From NCBI GenBank assembly GCA_016124855.1, contig WGMX01000013.1:62001-126000 (forward strand): DNA of 64,000 nt, in the 5' to 3' direction. Positions 17,041 through 25,031 of the stretch are shown here, piece by piece (within the stretch, counting starts at the first letter, position 1; the number at the start of each line of letters is the position of its first letter). Made by a program: the position numbers and the translations under genes. The notes under the pieces are model-generated. The model was not told the DNA's origin, did no database searches, and worked only from the letters and a program-made list of their open reading frames with translations. This stretch comes from Anaerolineaceae bacterium (lineage in GTDB: Bacteria; Chloroflexota; Anaerolineae; Aggregatilineales; Phototrophicaceae).

Positions 17041-17913
17041 CTATACATGTTGCAGCTTGTCGGGATTACCTACGATGCGAATGGTCTGGATTTTGTCAGC
17101 GCTAGTTTCAAGGAAAACCACCACTACCGCCTTTCCACTGTTCGTGGAGCGCAGCACAACCGCCGCCTCGCCATTGATCTGTTCGACCTGAGCGGTATAA
17201 GGATCGGGCTGAAGGCGTAATGATGACAGGATAAATGTCGCGGTAGGATAAACGCCTTGCAGTATGCGAGTAGCCGCGCCCTTTGCCTTGCCGCCACCGT
17301 CGGTATGTAAAGTGACATCTTGGGCTAATAGCGCCATGAAGCCGTCCATATCACCCGCACTGACGGTTTGCAAGAACTGCCCTAAGAGATGTTGATGGGC
17401 TTCCGGTGTCGGTTTAAAACGCGGGCGATGATCGTCGATATGCTTCTGGGCACGGCTGAACAACTGCCGGCAGGCCGCCGCCTCTTTACCGAGGATGTCG
17501 GCGATTTCGTTGTAATCATAGTCGAAAACTTGCCTTAAGAGAAACACAGCGCGTTCAAGTGGGGTCAGATTTTCGAGCAGTACCATAAACCCCATCGAAA
17601 TTGAGTCGTAGAGTGATGATGGATTGCTGGCTGAAAGCAGTGTTTCGTTATCGGTCGAAATCGGTTCAGGCAGCCATTCACCGACATAGACTTCACGTTT
17701 GGTACGGGCGAGTTCAAGCTGGTTCAGACACAACCGTGTAATCACTGCGCTCAAAAAGGCTTTGGGTGAGCGAATCGTCTCCGGTTTGACAGTCTGATAG
17801 CGCAGATAGGTTTCTTGTACCATGTCCTCAGCTTCCATCGCGCTGCCCAACATGCGGTAGGCGATGGAAAACATGAGTGGACGATAGGCTTCAAATTGGT
17901 CAAGTGGCTGCAT
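17041..17913 (-). CDS. ECF41-type (SigJ-like) RNA polymerase sigma factor
   Basis: The 290-residue protein has sigma region 2 (residues 5-70, EAEDMVQETYLRYQ) and region 4 (about 105-165, LTPLERAVFLLRQVFDYDYNEIADILG), followed by a SnoaL-like C-terminal domain. The two ECF41 hallmark motifs are present: DGGGK at 205-209 and NPDKL at 283-287. In this group the fused C-terminal domain, not a separate anti-sigma factor, controls activity. The start follows the oxidoreductase stop by 16 bases with AAGG 6 bases upstream, so the two form one operon under an ECF41-like promoter at 19234-19260. Confidence 0.93.
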   Translation of the reverse strand: MQPLDQFEAYRPLMFSIAYRMLGSAMEAEDMVQETYLRYQTVKPETIRSPKAFLSAVITRLCLNQLELARTKREVYVGEWLPEPISTDNETLLSASNPSSLYDSISMGFMVLLENLTPLERAVFLLRQVFDYDYNEIADILGKEAAACRQLFSRAQKHIDDHRPRFKPTPEAHQHLLGQFLQTVSAGDMDGFMALLAQDVTLHTDGGGKAKGAATRILQGVYPTATFILSSLRLQPDPYTAQVEQINGEAAVVLRSTNSGKAVVVVFLETSADKIQTIRIVGNPDKLQHV

Positions 17914-17929
17914 CTGAACCTTCTCCCAA

Positions 17930-19192
17930 CTACTGCGCTTCCGGTTTGTCGATCATATGAATCTGAACCGTTTGGGCCTGACTACGTCCGGCTCGTCGCT
18001 TTGCCGCTTCGAAACGTCCCTTGCCTGTCCAGAATAGAGCGCCGGGCATCCGTTTTTCGAGTTCCGGTAATACAGCAAAAAAGCGCAGGAAAAACCCGCG
18101 CAGATTGTAACCCGCTTTACCCGTGAGAAAGGGATGTTTCGGTTTGTCGTCGGGATAAGTCATAAACGCAATTGCGTCATTCTGACCTAAGGCGATGGCT
18201 TGACCGTAGAAAACGTAGCTGAGCGGTTTCGGAGCTTGCCCACGTAGGACTTTGCTTAAGCAGTCGGCGGTATGTGCACCGGAGATGGCGGCTACAAAAG
18301 CGCTCATGCGGTAAGGCGCGTTGGGCTGTTCGACAGGTTGAGCCGAGTCACCCACTGCGTAAACATCAGGATGCGAGATGGAACGCATGAAAGGATCGAT
18401 CAGGATTTGACCGCGCTCGTTGACTGTCAAACCCGATTCGCGTGCCAGTGGTAAGGCTGCGAATCCGCCCGTCCATAAACAAATATCAAAGGGAATGGGC
18501 GAGCCGTTCTCAGTGATGGCTGTGTCGGCCCTCAATTCGGTGATGCGGGTATTTTCTTGAAAGGTTACGCCAAAGCGAGTCAGGGATTGGCGCATATAAT
18601 CGGCGATTTCTTTTCGGGTAAAGTCACCGACTTGCCCTTGTGTCGCCAATTGGATGTGGATATTGGGGAAGGTTTCGGCAAATTCAGCTGCTGCTTCGAT
18701 ACCGGTTGCGCCACCGCCAACAATCAGCATTCGTCCACCTGCTGTGTTTGTCTCAATCAAGCGTTGGTGAAGCTGCTCAACAGAGCGCTTTCCTGAAGGG
18801 TTTAGAAGATAAGCGTATTCTCCCACGCCCTTTACACTCTCGCGGTCAATGGTGCTGCCGAGAGCGTAGACCAGCTTGTCGTATTCAATGTGTATGTCGT
18901 TCCCGTTTGATTGGACGCAAATTGAGTGGGTTTGCAGGTCAATGTTGGTGACGATACCCTGTATAAAGTCCACTCCAGTTCCATCTAGAATATCGGTGAT
19001 ACGTTTCTGGGGAATGGTTGGGCTAGCTGCCATCTCGTGCAGACGTAGACGTTCTACAAACACATCTGCCGCGTTGACCAAGGTGATAGAGACATTCTGC
19101 TTGCGAGTTTTTCCTGCGAGGCGCACGGTGGCGACTAATCCGGCGTAGCCTGCGCCGATGATGATGATACGGGTTTTCGATTCTGTGGTCAT
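17930..19192 (-). CDS. NAD(P)/FAD-dependent oxidoreductase, NDH-2-like, partner of the ECF41 sigma factor
   Basis: A 420-residue flavoprotein with two Rossmann motifs: IIIGAGYAGLVATVRLAG at the start for FAD and MLIVGGGATGIEAAAEFAE near residue 160 for NAD(P)H. The FAD-closing motif is YAVGDSAQP. It resembles type II NADH dehydrogenases and AIF-like oxidoreductases; a C-terminal membrane-binding helix is not obvious. ECF41 sigma genes typically sit beside a carboxymuconolactone decarboxylase, an oxidoreductase or an epimerase, and this gene fits the second class. GAGG is 8 bases before the ATG. The physiological substrate is unknown. Confidence 0.9.
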   Translation of the reverse strand: MTTESKTRIIIIGAGYAGLVATVRLAGKTRKQNVSITLVNAADVFVERLRLHEMAASPTIPQKRITDILDGTGVDFIQGIVTNIDLQTHSICVQSNGNDIHIEYDKLVYALGSTIDRESVKGVGEYAYLLNPSGKRSVEQLHQRLIETNTAGGRMLIVGGGATGIEAAAEFAETFPNIHIQLATQGQVGDFTRKEIADYMRQSLTRFGVTFQENTRITELRADTAITENGSPIPFDICLWTGGFAALPLARESGLTVNERGQILIDPFMRSISHPDVYAVGDSAQPVEQPNAPYRMSAFVAAISGAHTADCLSKVLRGQAPKPLSYVFYGQAIALGQNDAIAFMTYPDDKPKHPFLTGKAGYNLRGFFLRFFAVLPELEKRMPGALFWTGKGRFEAAKRRAGRSQAQTVQIHMIDKPEAQ

Positions 19193-19233
19193 TTGTCTTA
19201 CCTCATGATTTGTTATTCGTTGTCATGAAATAA

Positions 19234-19260
19234 GACAGGAGCGCTATCCGGTTTGTGACA
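19234..19260 (-). promoter_or_regulatory. Predicted ECF41 promoter of the oxidoreductase-sigma operon
   Basis: On the minus strand TGTCACA (19260-19254) is followed after exactly 16 bases by TGTC (19237-19234). The known ECF41 target is TGTCACA, 16-17 bases, CGTC; only the first base of the -10 box differs. It lies about 40 bases before the oxidoreductase ATG, which implies autoregulation of the operon. Confidence 0.75.
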
Positions 19261-19312
19261 TGCCCATTTTTAAGTCGAGATCTTGCTGCTCAACTAATTG
19301 AAGAATTGGGTT

Positions 19313-19871
19313 TTAACGTGGCCAAATAGTGCTGATTTCGAGGCGGAAACCCTCGAGGATACCGCGACCTTCTAATATGTCACCATTGCGATAGGTTCGA
19401 ACGGCTTCTCCTTGGATGTAACGTTCGAGTTTTTCTTCTTCTGGATAGGCTAACCAGAGTTCGCAACCTGCCGCGAGATAATTACCAATTTTGCGATACA
19501 TTTTTTCGCGCTCGTCAGAACTGCTCATGTTGGCGGGGGAAAGAACTTCGACAACCAAATCCGGCGCGATATCGGGATAAGCCTCGGTTGTGCTGTGCGG
19601 ATAACGTGCGTAGGAAATAAGGGCGCAATCGGGAATGTATTGCTCCCCCTTTAATGGTATAACCGCCATCCGCACCTGTCACTTCACCTAAGTTTCGAGG
19701 CAGGATGAAACCATTTACAAAGGTGGCGATACGAGCTGCGGTTTTTGAGGACTTGTTACTCGAAATCGATTCAAAGATTCGACCATCAATGAGTTGTAGG
19801 CGACGGTCAGCACTTTCCGGCGCGAGAGCAATCTGCATAAATTCTTCGACGCTGAGACGTGTATTAAACAT
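19313..19871 (-). pseudogene. Uma2-family endonuclease gene with a frameshift
   Basis: The N-terminal half (MFNTRLSVEEFMQIAL ... TGADGGYTIKG) and the C-terminal half (GEQYIPDCALISYARYP ... PDLVVEVLSP ... LWLAYPEEEKLERY) are in different frames. They join exactly if one G is removed from a run of five (19645-19649). The joined protein is about 185 residues, the normal size of a Uma2 (DUF820, PD-(D/E)XK-like) protein with its PDLVVEV core intact. Either a recent mutation or an assembly error in a homopolymer explains it. Confidence 0.8.
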
Positions 19872-19936
19872 GGCGCAATCTCTATCCAACCAACATCCAT
19901 AGAGTATGTGGAATCGGGTACGGTTGGCAAACTATT

Positions 19937-21211
19937 CTATCCCCTACGTGGCGCGGGGATTTCTTTGGTCAGGCAGTGAACTGCTCCGCCGCCATTGGCT
20001 CCGGGGGCGCAGTCAATCGGGATAATGTTGAAGTCGGGCATGGCTTGGCGATAAACAGCTAAGGCTTCATTATCACTATGGATGCCGAATACTGGAACGA
20101 GAACCCGCCCGTTAACTGTCAGTGAGTTGGTATAGGTGCGCCAAACCGGATAAATACCCCAATTGAGATATAAGGGCGGATTGGGGAGCTCGAAGATTCG
20201 ATACGGTTGACCGGATGCGTTCGTGCTTCGCCTAAAAATTCCGGCTGTTTGATGAAGGGCCGCACGGTTAAAGCCGCTGGCATGTGGAATCAAGACAGTT
20301 TCCGCGTCAGCCAGTTTAACCAATAAATCAACATGTCCGGTTTCCTCGCGTTCGAGGCGCGGCGTGATGATAAGTTTACTGAAGTCAAAAACGCTGTGGA
20401 GTTGGTCAAGTAGTTGGGTACGGGTGAGGCCGGGGTTGCTATGAAAGATTTGCGAGGCCATGATGAATGTGCCGCGTCCATCCGACCAGATGTTGCCTCC
20501 TTCAAGATGGAGGTCGAGATGATGAACTGGAATTTCCTCGTGGGCAGCCCAGCGTAAGGCCATTGTGTTATCAAGCTGCTGCGGATAATTGGGCAGCGGA
20601 TCGAAAACCAGTTTGACGGCGACCTGCTCTCCTTTTTCGTTTTGGGCGACCACCGGGCCATAATCCCGTACCCAAACATCGTCAGTGGGTAAAAGGAGGA
20701 AGCGTATACGGCTCAAATCCGCTTTCCCGCGCAGACCGAGGAACAAGCGGGCAGCGTTGGCCCACAGTGCATGGGTCACAAGGATACTGACCGACGAAAC
20801 GGGTGTAATCGCTTCCACCATTTGGGCGTGCTGCTCCCAAAGTGACGGATAGATTGAAGGCCACGTGAGCAGAACGGTGTCAATCGGCTCCCATTGGGCG
20901 GGTAAGCGAACCTTCGTGTTGGTGTCGAAGAGGGTAGTCGGCTTGATGTGTTCAGGTTGTGTCCGTTCTAGGTTAGGGAGATCATCGCTCAAAGCATCTA
21001 AGATGGTTAATAAATCGCTGTAGTGGAGCAGCCCCCACCGCGTCATAAAATTTAGCATTTCTTCAGGCAGTTTTGGCGGATTAAGGTCAGCTTCAGCCGC
21101 CAGATAATGCGCGGCTAATGGTTGGAGCAAATTGCCTAAGCCCAACGGGAGACTGCGCCGCCAGATGGGGTAGGGAATGGTATTGAATTGAAGGGGAAAA
21201 TTGCTGCCCAA
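19937..21211 (-). CDS. Agmatine deiminase / peptidyl-arginine deiminase family enzyme with N-terminal extension
   Basis: A 424-residue protein whose residues from about 100 on match the PF04371 family: LPTDDVWVRDYGPVV, LEGGNIWSDGRGTFI, EETGHVDLLVKL, and the catalytic Cys C413 in GGGAVHCLTKEIP. These enzymes hydrolyse the guanidinium of agmatine or of peptidyl arginine. About 95 extra residues precede the domain, without a signal peptide, and include a helical stretch (LNPPKLPEEMLNFMTRWGLLHYSDLLTILDAL in parts). No N-carbamoylputrescine amidase is adjacent, so polyamine synthesis is only possible. Confidence 0.88.
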   Translation of the reverse strand: MGSNFPLQFNTIPYPIWRRSLPLGLGNLLQPLAAHYLAAEADLNPPKLPEEMLNFMTRWGLLHYSDLLTILDALSDDLPNLERTQPEHIKPTTLFDTNTKVRLPAQWEPIDTVLLTWPSIYPSLWEQHAQMVEAITPVSSVSILVTHALWANAARLFLGLRGKADLSRIRFLLLPTDDVWVRDYGPVVAQNEKGEQVAVKLVFDPLPNYPQQLDNTMALRWAAHEEIPVHHLDLHLEGGNIWSDGRGTFIMASQIFHSNPGLTRTQLLDQLHSVFDFSKLIITPRLEREETGHVDLLVKLADAETVLIPHASGFNRAALHQTAGIFRRSTNASGQPYRIFELPNPPLYLNWGIYPVWRTYTNSLTVNGRVLVPVFGIHSDNEALAVYRQAMPDFNIIPIDCAPGANGGGAVHCLTKEIPAPRRG

Positions 21212-21227
21212 GATTTATGCCTAATCG

Positions 21228-21821
21228 TTAGTGGTTTGTGTAGATACGAATACTATCGGCTTGGTCGCGCACCAGAGTATCCTTTGGATAACGGCGAACA
21301 ACAACCGTCATCCACAAGTCGCCGATGCTGTTGGCGGCGTTGAACACTATTCCTAAACCGACATAGTATCCAAGTGAATCAGGCAGCAGGTAGATCAACA
21401 CTAGACCTATGACCGTGATGCCCACTATTGGCGCGAGGGCGATGAATATGAAGTCATTCCGCCAAAAAAGGGCATTGTCGGCAGTGGCGTAGAATGCACC
21501 TTTGCTGAGCATCATGCCGAAGCGAGGTTTATGACCGGTACGAAGGATGGCGAGGCCATGCAATCCTTCATGTATGGGAATGCTGACAATGAAGATGAGC
21601 GTAATCCATAACCACCAAGGCCAATCGACCCCAAAGCCGCCGGAGACTGATCCACGCAGCCGCAGTACAAGTATCCACCACGCGCCGAGAAAGATAAGCG
21701 CGATGACAACTGGAATGAGCGCCAGCAGATTAATGAGTAACAGTTTACGGGGTTCGAGCAAAACAAGGTGTTCGGCCTCGTGATAATCCGATGGGAGTTG
21801 ATGGACGATTGGGCGAGACAT
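21228..21821 (-). CDS. DUF3267 membrane zinc-metallopeptidase-like protein
   Basis: A 197-residue integral membrane protein. Its HEGLH motif (H84, E85, H88) starts a block HGLAILRTG followed by the conserved FGMMLSKGAFYATAD, all typical of DUF3267 proteins, which resemble S2P intramembrane proteases. Four hydrophobic segments are visible. A later block FNAANSIGDLWM holds the Asn and Asp expected for the third metal ligand region. The substrate is unknown. Its stop is 17 bases upstream of the start of the agmatine deiminase-like gene, so they may be co-transcribed. Confidence 0.85.
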   Translation of the reverse strand: MSRPIVHQLPSDYHEAEHLVLLEPRKLLLINLLALIPVVIALIFLGAWWILVLRLRGSVSGGFGVDWPWWLWITLIFIVSIPIHEGLHGLAILRTGHKPRFGMMLSKGAFYATADNALFWRNDFIFIALAPIVGITVIGLVLIYLLPDSLGYYVGLGIVFNAANSIGDLWMTVVVRRYPKDTLVRDQADSIRIYTNH

Positions 21822-21933
21822 AATAATCCCCTTAGCTTGGCGGTTTATTTTACCTGTAAAACGGGGTTATTGCAGATAATGTCGGGGTACGCGGAAGCTG
21901 CTTGGAGTTGCTGATGATTTCAGATGCGATTGT

Positions 21934-22299
21934 TTAATAGGGGCGTTTAATCCAGTGTGGTTGGGGGGTGACTTCGTTGTGAGGGCGGTTTCCGGCTGAA
22001 TCGTAAGGGCTGCCGATGAGGTGGTTGATGGTGGCAAGCTGCATATCATGGTCACAAATGATCTGGCAGCTCAGGCGCATTTGACCGAATAGACCGGCAT
22101 CGGCAAGACGATCACGCTCGGCTGCGGTCATGGTTGTGGGTTCACCGTCAGCGAAGGCTACACGACAGGTTGTACAGATGGCGAAGCCACCGCAGCGATG
22201 GAGCATATCGACACCGGCATCTTCGAGCGCAAGGACGAGGCGCTTGCCTTCGGGTGCTTCGATGGTTGAACCATTGTCGAGTGTGATAGTGGGCATAGT
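21934..22299 (-). CDS. 2Fe-2S ferredoxin
   Basis: A 121-residue plant-type [2Fe-2S] protein. Ligands are in HRCGGFAICTTCRV (C-x5-C-x2-C) and LSCQI. The start ATG 22299 has AAGGA 7 bases upstream. The last 35 residues (NHLIGSPYDSAGNRPHNEV ...) are extra and disordered-looking. It should carry single electrons to a reductase or oxygenase not found here. Confidence 0.88.
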   Translation of the reverse strand, partial: TMPTITLDNGSTIEAPEGKRLVLALEDAGVDMLHRCGGFAICTTCRVAFADGEPTTMTAAERDRLADAGLFGQMRLSCQIICDHDMQLATINHLIGSPYDSAGNRPHNEVTPQPHWIKRPY

Positions 22300-22308
22300 G
22301 AGCGTCCT

Positions 22309-22340
22309 TAGTCGATAGTCTGTAGTCAATAGAAGGTAGT
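22309..22340. repeat. Dispersed AGTCGATAGTC element, copy 1
   Basis: The plus strand reads TTAGTCGATAGTCTGTAGTC followed by AATAGAAGGTAGT. It is a run of AGTC-containing 7-mers. A second copy is at 24628-24660. Both flank recD2. Confidence 0.6.
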
Positions 22341-22376
22341 ATAACTCTTTGGTGTGACGGTTAGGTTAAGAAGTGA

Positions 22377-24575
22377 TTACTCTCGCAGGCGACCGAGGAG
22401 GCCGGAGTAACGTTCGCTGACGCGGTTGTTGCTGACGGCGATGTGTAAGGCTTTATGCGTGCCGACGAGGACGACGGTTTGTTTAGCGCGGGTGATGGCG
22501 GTGTAAATCAGATTGCGCTGAAGCATCATGTAGTGCTGCGTCAATAATGGGATGACCACAAACGGATACTCGCCGCCCTGACTGCGGTGAGTGCTGATGC
22601 AATAGGCGAGTGTGAGTTCCTCGGCTTCGGTGAAATCATAGTCGATATAGCGTCCGTCGATAATAACCTCAAGGCGGTTGTCGTCCATGTCGATGCCGCT
22701 GATACGTCCGATGTCGCCGTTAAAGACTTCCTTCTCATAGTTATTACGGATTTGCATAACCTTATCGCCTGCACGGAAGGTGCGACCGGCAAGTTTTTTC
22801 TCGGCGGTGCGGCTGCTGCCGTTAAGCGCCATTTGGAGCGCGTCATTCAGGGCAGTTACGCCAGCGGGACCGCGATACATGGGAGCAATCACTTGAATAT
22901 CATTGAGCGGATCAATCCCAAACTTATTCGGTAGGCGATTTTGGACGATGTCTACGACTAACTCGGCAGCGCGTTCGGGGTCTTCTTCGCGGAAGAAGAA
23001 AAAGTCGCTGCTCTGATTGTTGAGTTCGGGCATCTCGCCGTGATTGACTCGGTGCGCGTTATAGACGATGAGACTGTCTTCACTCTGGCGGAAGATGGTT
23101 TCAAGGCGGGTGACATGAGCGAGGCCGCTATCGATAACATCCCGAAGGACATTGCCGGCGCCGACGCTGGGAAGCTGGTCAATATCACCGACAAGCATGA
23201 GGTGCGAATTAGGGCGAATGGCTTTGAGCAGGTTGTAAAACAGAATGAGGTCGATCATCGAGGACTCATCCACGATGACGATGTCGGCTTCTAGAGGCGA
23301 GTCTTCGTCGAGGTCAAAGCCGCCGTCGGGCATAAAGCCCAGCATCCGGTGAATGGTACTGGCTTGCTGTCCGGTGGCTTCCCCTAAGCGTTTGGCAGCG
23401 CGTCCAGTGGGAGAAGCGAGGCGGAAAGTGCGTTTCTCGGCAAGCAGAGCATTGATGACCATCTGTAAGGTGGTGGTTTTGCCTGTGCCGGGGCCGCCGG
23501 TTAACACTGAAATTTTGCTGGTGAGGGCTGCTTTGACCGCGCCTTGCTGCTGTTCGGTGAGGGTGACGTTGTTCTTTTTGGCGAGTTCGCGCAGGAATTC
23601 AGGCCACTTGGTTTTCTTCCAGACGGAGGCCATCATGGATGATGAGTTGGCGATTTGCCTTAGATGCTCAGCCGAGCCCACTTCCGAGTAGTAATAAACG
23701 GGCAGATAGACCGCGAACAGTTCGTTACCGTGTTCATCGTAAGCGGTGTTGCTGATGAGTTCGCCGGCCTTAATTTGCGCCTCAAGTGCTTCGGTGACGA
23801 GTTTGGAGTTTTCGACCTTAAGGAGTTCCGAGGTGGTGTTGACGAGAACCTGACGCGGGACAAAGGTATGTCCATCTTGAGCGAGTTTGTTGAGGGCGAA
23901 GAGTAATCCAGCGCGGATGCGTTTGGGATCATCAAATTCCACGCCCATTTTTTGGGCGATGACATCGGCTTTGATGAAACCGATACCAAAGACTTCATCG
24001 GCAAGGTTGTAGGGGTTCTCTTGAACCTTCTGGACAGTTTGATCGCCGTACTCATTGTGGATGCGGACGGACATGCGAGCACTGATGCCGTAACCTTGAA
24101 GGAAAATCATGGTTCGGCGAACGGATTGATTTTCCGCCCATGCTCTGATCAGCGATTTCGCCAGCGAGGTTTTGAGGCCGGGAACTTCCTCAATACGCTG
24201 GGGGTCGGTATCCAAAATGAGCAGGGTTTTGAGGCCAAAGTGCTTGACGATACGCTCGGCTGTGACCGGGCCGATGCCGGGGACAATGCCGCTGGAAAGA
24301 TAGTTGATGAGGCCAGTGGTAGTGGATGGCGGAACCGGATGGACTTGTTCGGCGCGGAACTGCATCCCCCAACGCGGGTCGTTAAACCATGCGCCGTCAA
24401 ATTGAACCGACTCGCCGGGAGCCAGTTCGGGCATGGCGCCGACGACCGTCACCGTTCCATCGCGGGCGGCAGCGCCGTTGGTGACTTTGGCTTCGGGGGT
24501 CATTTTGAGGACGGTGTAGCCGTTTTCCTCGTTATAGAAGGTGATGCGCTCGACTGCGCCGGTAAGGGTTTCCAT
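22377..24575 (-). CDS. recD2: RecD2-type SF1B DNA helicase
   Basis: A 732-residue ATP-dependent 5'-3' helicase of the RecD/TraA family. The N-terminal OB-like and helix-hairpin-helix region ([22 protein letters not shown]) precedes the motor: Walker [15 protein letters not shown], Walker [11 protein letters not shown], motif [18 protein letters not shown], and motif [17 protein letters not shown] with the 2B block [16 protein letters not shown]. RecD2 lacks RecBC partners and takes part in replication-fork repair. No Shine-Dalgarno lies before the ATG; a promoter -10 ends only 8 bases upstream, so the transcript may be leaderless. Confidence 0.95.
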   Translation of the reverse strand: METLTGAVERITFYNEENGYTVLKMTPEAKVTNGAAARDGTVTVVGAMPELAPGESVQFDGAWFNDPRWGMQFRAEQVHPVPPSTTTGLINYLSSGIVPGIGPVTAERIVKHFGLKTLLILDTDPQRIEEVPGLKTSLAKSLIRAWAENQSVRRTMIFLQGYGISARMSVRIHNEYGDQTVQKVQENPYNLADEVFGIGFIKADVIAQKMGVEFDDPKRIRAGLLFALNKLAQDGHTFVPRQVLVNTTSELLKVENSKLVTEALEAQIKAGELISNTAYDEHGNELFAVYLPVYYYSEVGSAEHLRQIANSSSMMASVWKKTKWPEFLRELAKKNNVTLTEQQQGAVKAALTSKISVLTGGPGTGKTTTLQMVINALLAEKRTFRLASPTGRAAKRLGEATGQQASTIHRMLGFMPDGGFDLDEDSPLEADIVIVDESSMIDLILFYNLLKAIRPNSHLMLVGDIDQLPSVGAGNVLRDVIDSGLAHVTRLETIFRQSEDSLIVYNAHRVNHGEMPELNNQSSDFFFFREEDPERAAELVVDIVQNRLPNKFGIDPLNDIQVIAPMYRGPAGVTALNDALQMALNGSSRTAEKKLAGRTFRAGDKVMQIRNNYEKEVFNGDIGRISGIDMDDNRLEVIIDGRYIDYDFTEAEELTLAYCISTHRSQGGEYPFVVIPLLTQHYMMLQRNLIYTAITRAKQTVVLVGTHKALHIAVSNNRVSERYSGLLGRLRE

Positions 24576-24582
24576 GCAGAGA

Positions 24583-24611
24583 AGTATAAAGTTTTGGGTT
24601 TCAAGTTACAA
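24583..24611 (-). promoter_or_regulatory. Promoter of recD2 inside a dispersed repeat
   Basis: On the minus strand TTGTAA (24611-24606), 17 bases, then TATACT (24588-24583). The predicted transcription start is at or next to the ATG at 24575, which fits the missing Shine-Dalgarno. The -35 box is part of the CTTGTAACTTG repeat that also occurs inside the glycosyltransferase gene at 57.9-58.3 kb. Confidence 0.5.
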
Positions 24612-25031
24612 GTGAGGCGGCGGGAAAGTCGATAGTCGGTAGTCTTTAGATATTAGTCGAAAATTACGGAACATTACAAATAATTCGTAAAATGCGGCGA
24701 ATTCTGCAAAAACAGCAAATGCGAATGAAGATTTGCCCTAAAGGATTGCTTCGCTTATCGGAAATGTCTTCAGAACCGTCAATGCCAGTGTAATACAAGT
24801 GTAGGATTGGCGGCAGTGGCGGCGGCATTGACATTGGCGGTCGGTCAAATGATGCTGTTAATGCTGTTGTTGCAGTTGAGAATTGGACTTTTGTAAGAAA
24901 GATTCGGAAAATTCTTCAATTTCTTCAGATTCAGAATCCATTTTTTGTGTATCAGTGAAATTGGCTCAAAGAGTACTCTACTGAGAGAATAATTGTAGAA
25001 CAAAAGTGCGGAAAAGTCAAGAGGGAATCTA
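24612..25031. other. AT-rich gap with repeat fragments
   Basis: No gene is called here. The left end holds an AGTTACAAGT fragment and the second AGTCGATAGTC element (24628-24660). At 24800-24850 there is a low-complexity GGCGGCAGTGGCGGCGGCAT stretch, then a GCTGTTAATGCTGTTGTTGC-like run. An open frame at 24845-25111 (minus) overlaps the end of the TIR-WD40 gene and is not supported. Confidence 0.5.
24628..24660. repeat. Dispersed AGTCGATAGTC element, copy 2
   Basis: The plus strand reads AGTCGATAGTCGGTAGTC, then TTTAGATATTAGTCG. It is the same 7-mer family as 22309-22340, here in the upstream region of recD2. Confidence 0.6.
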
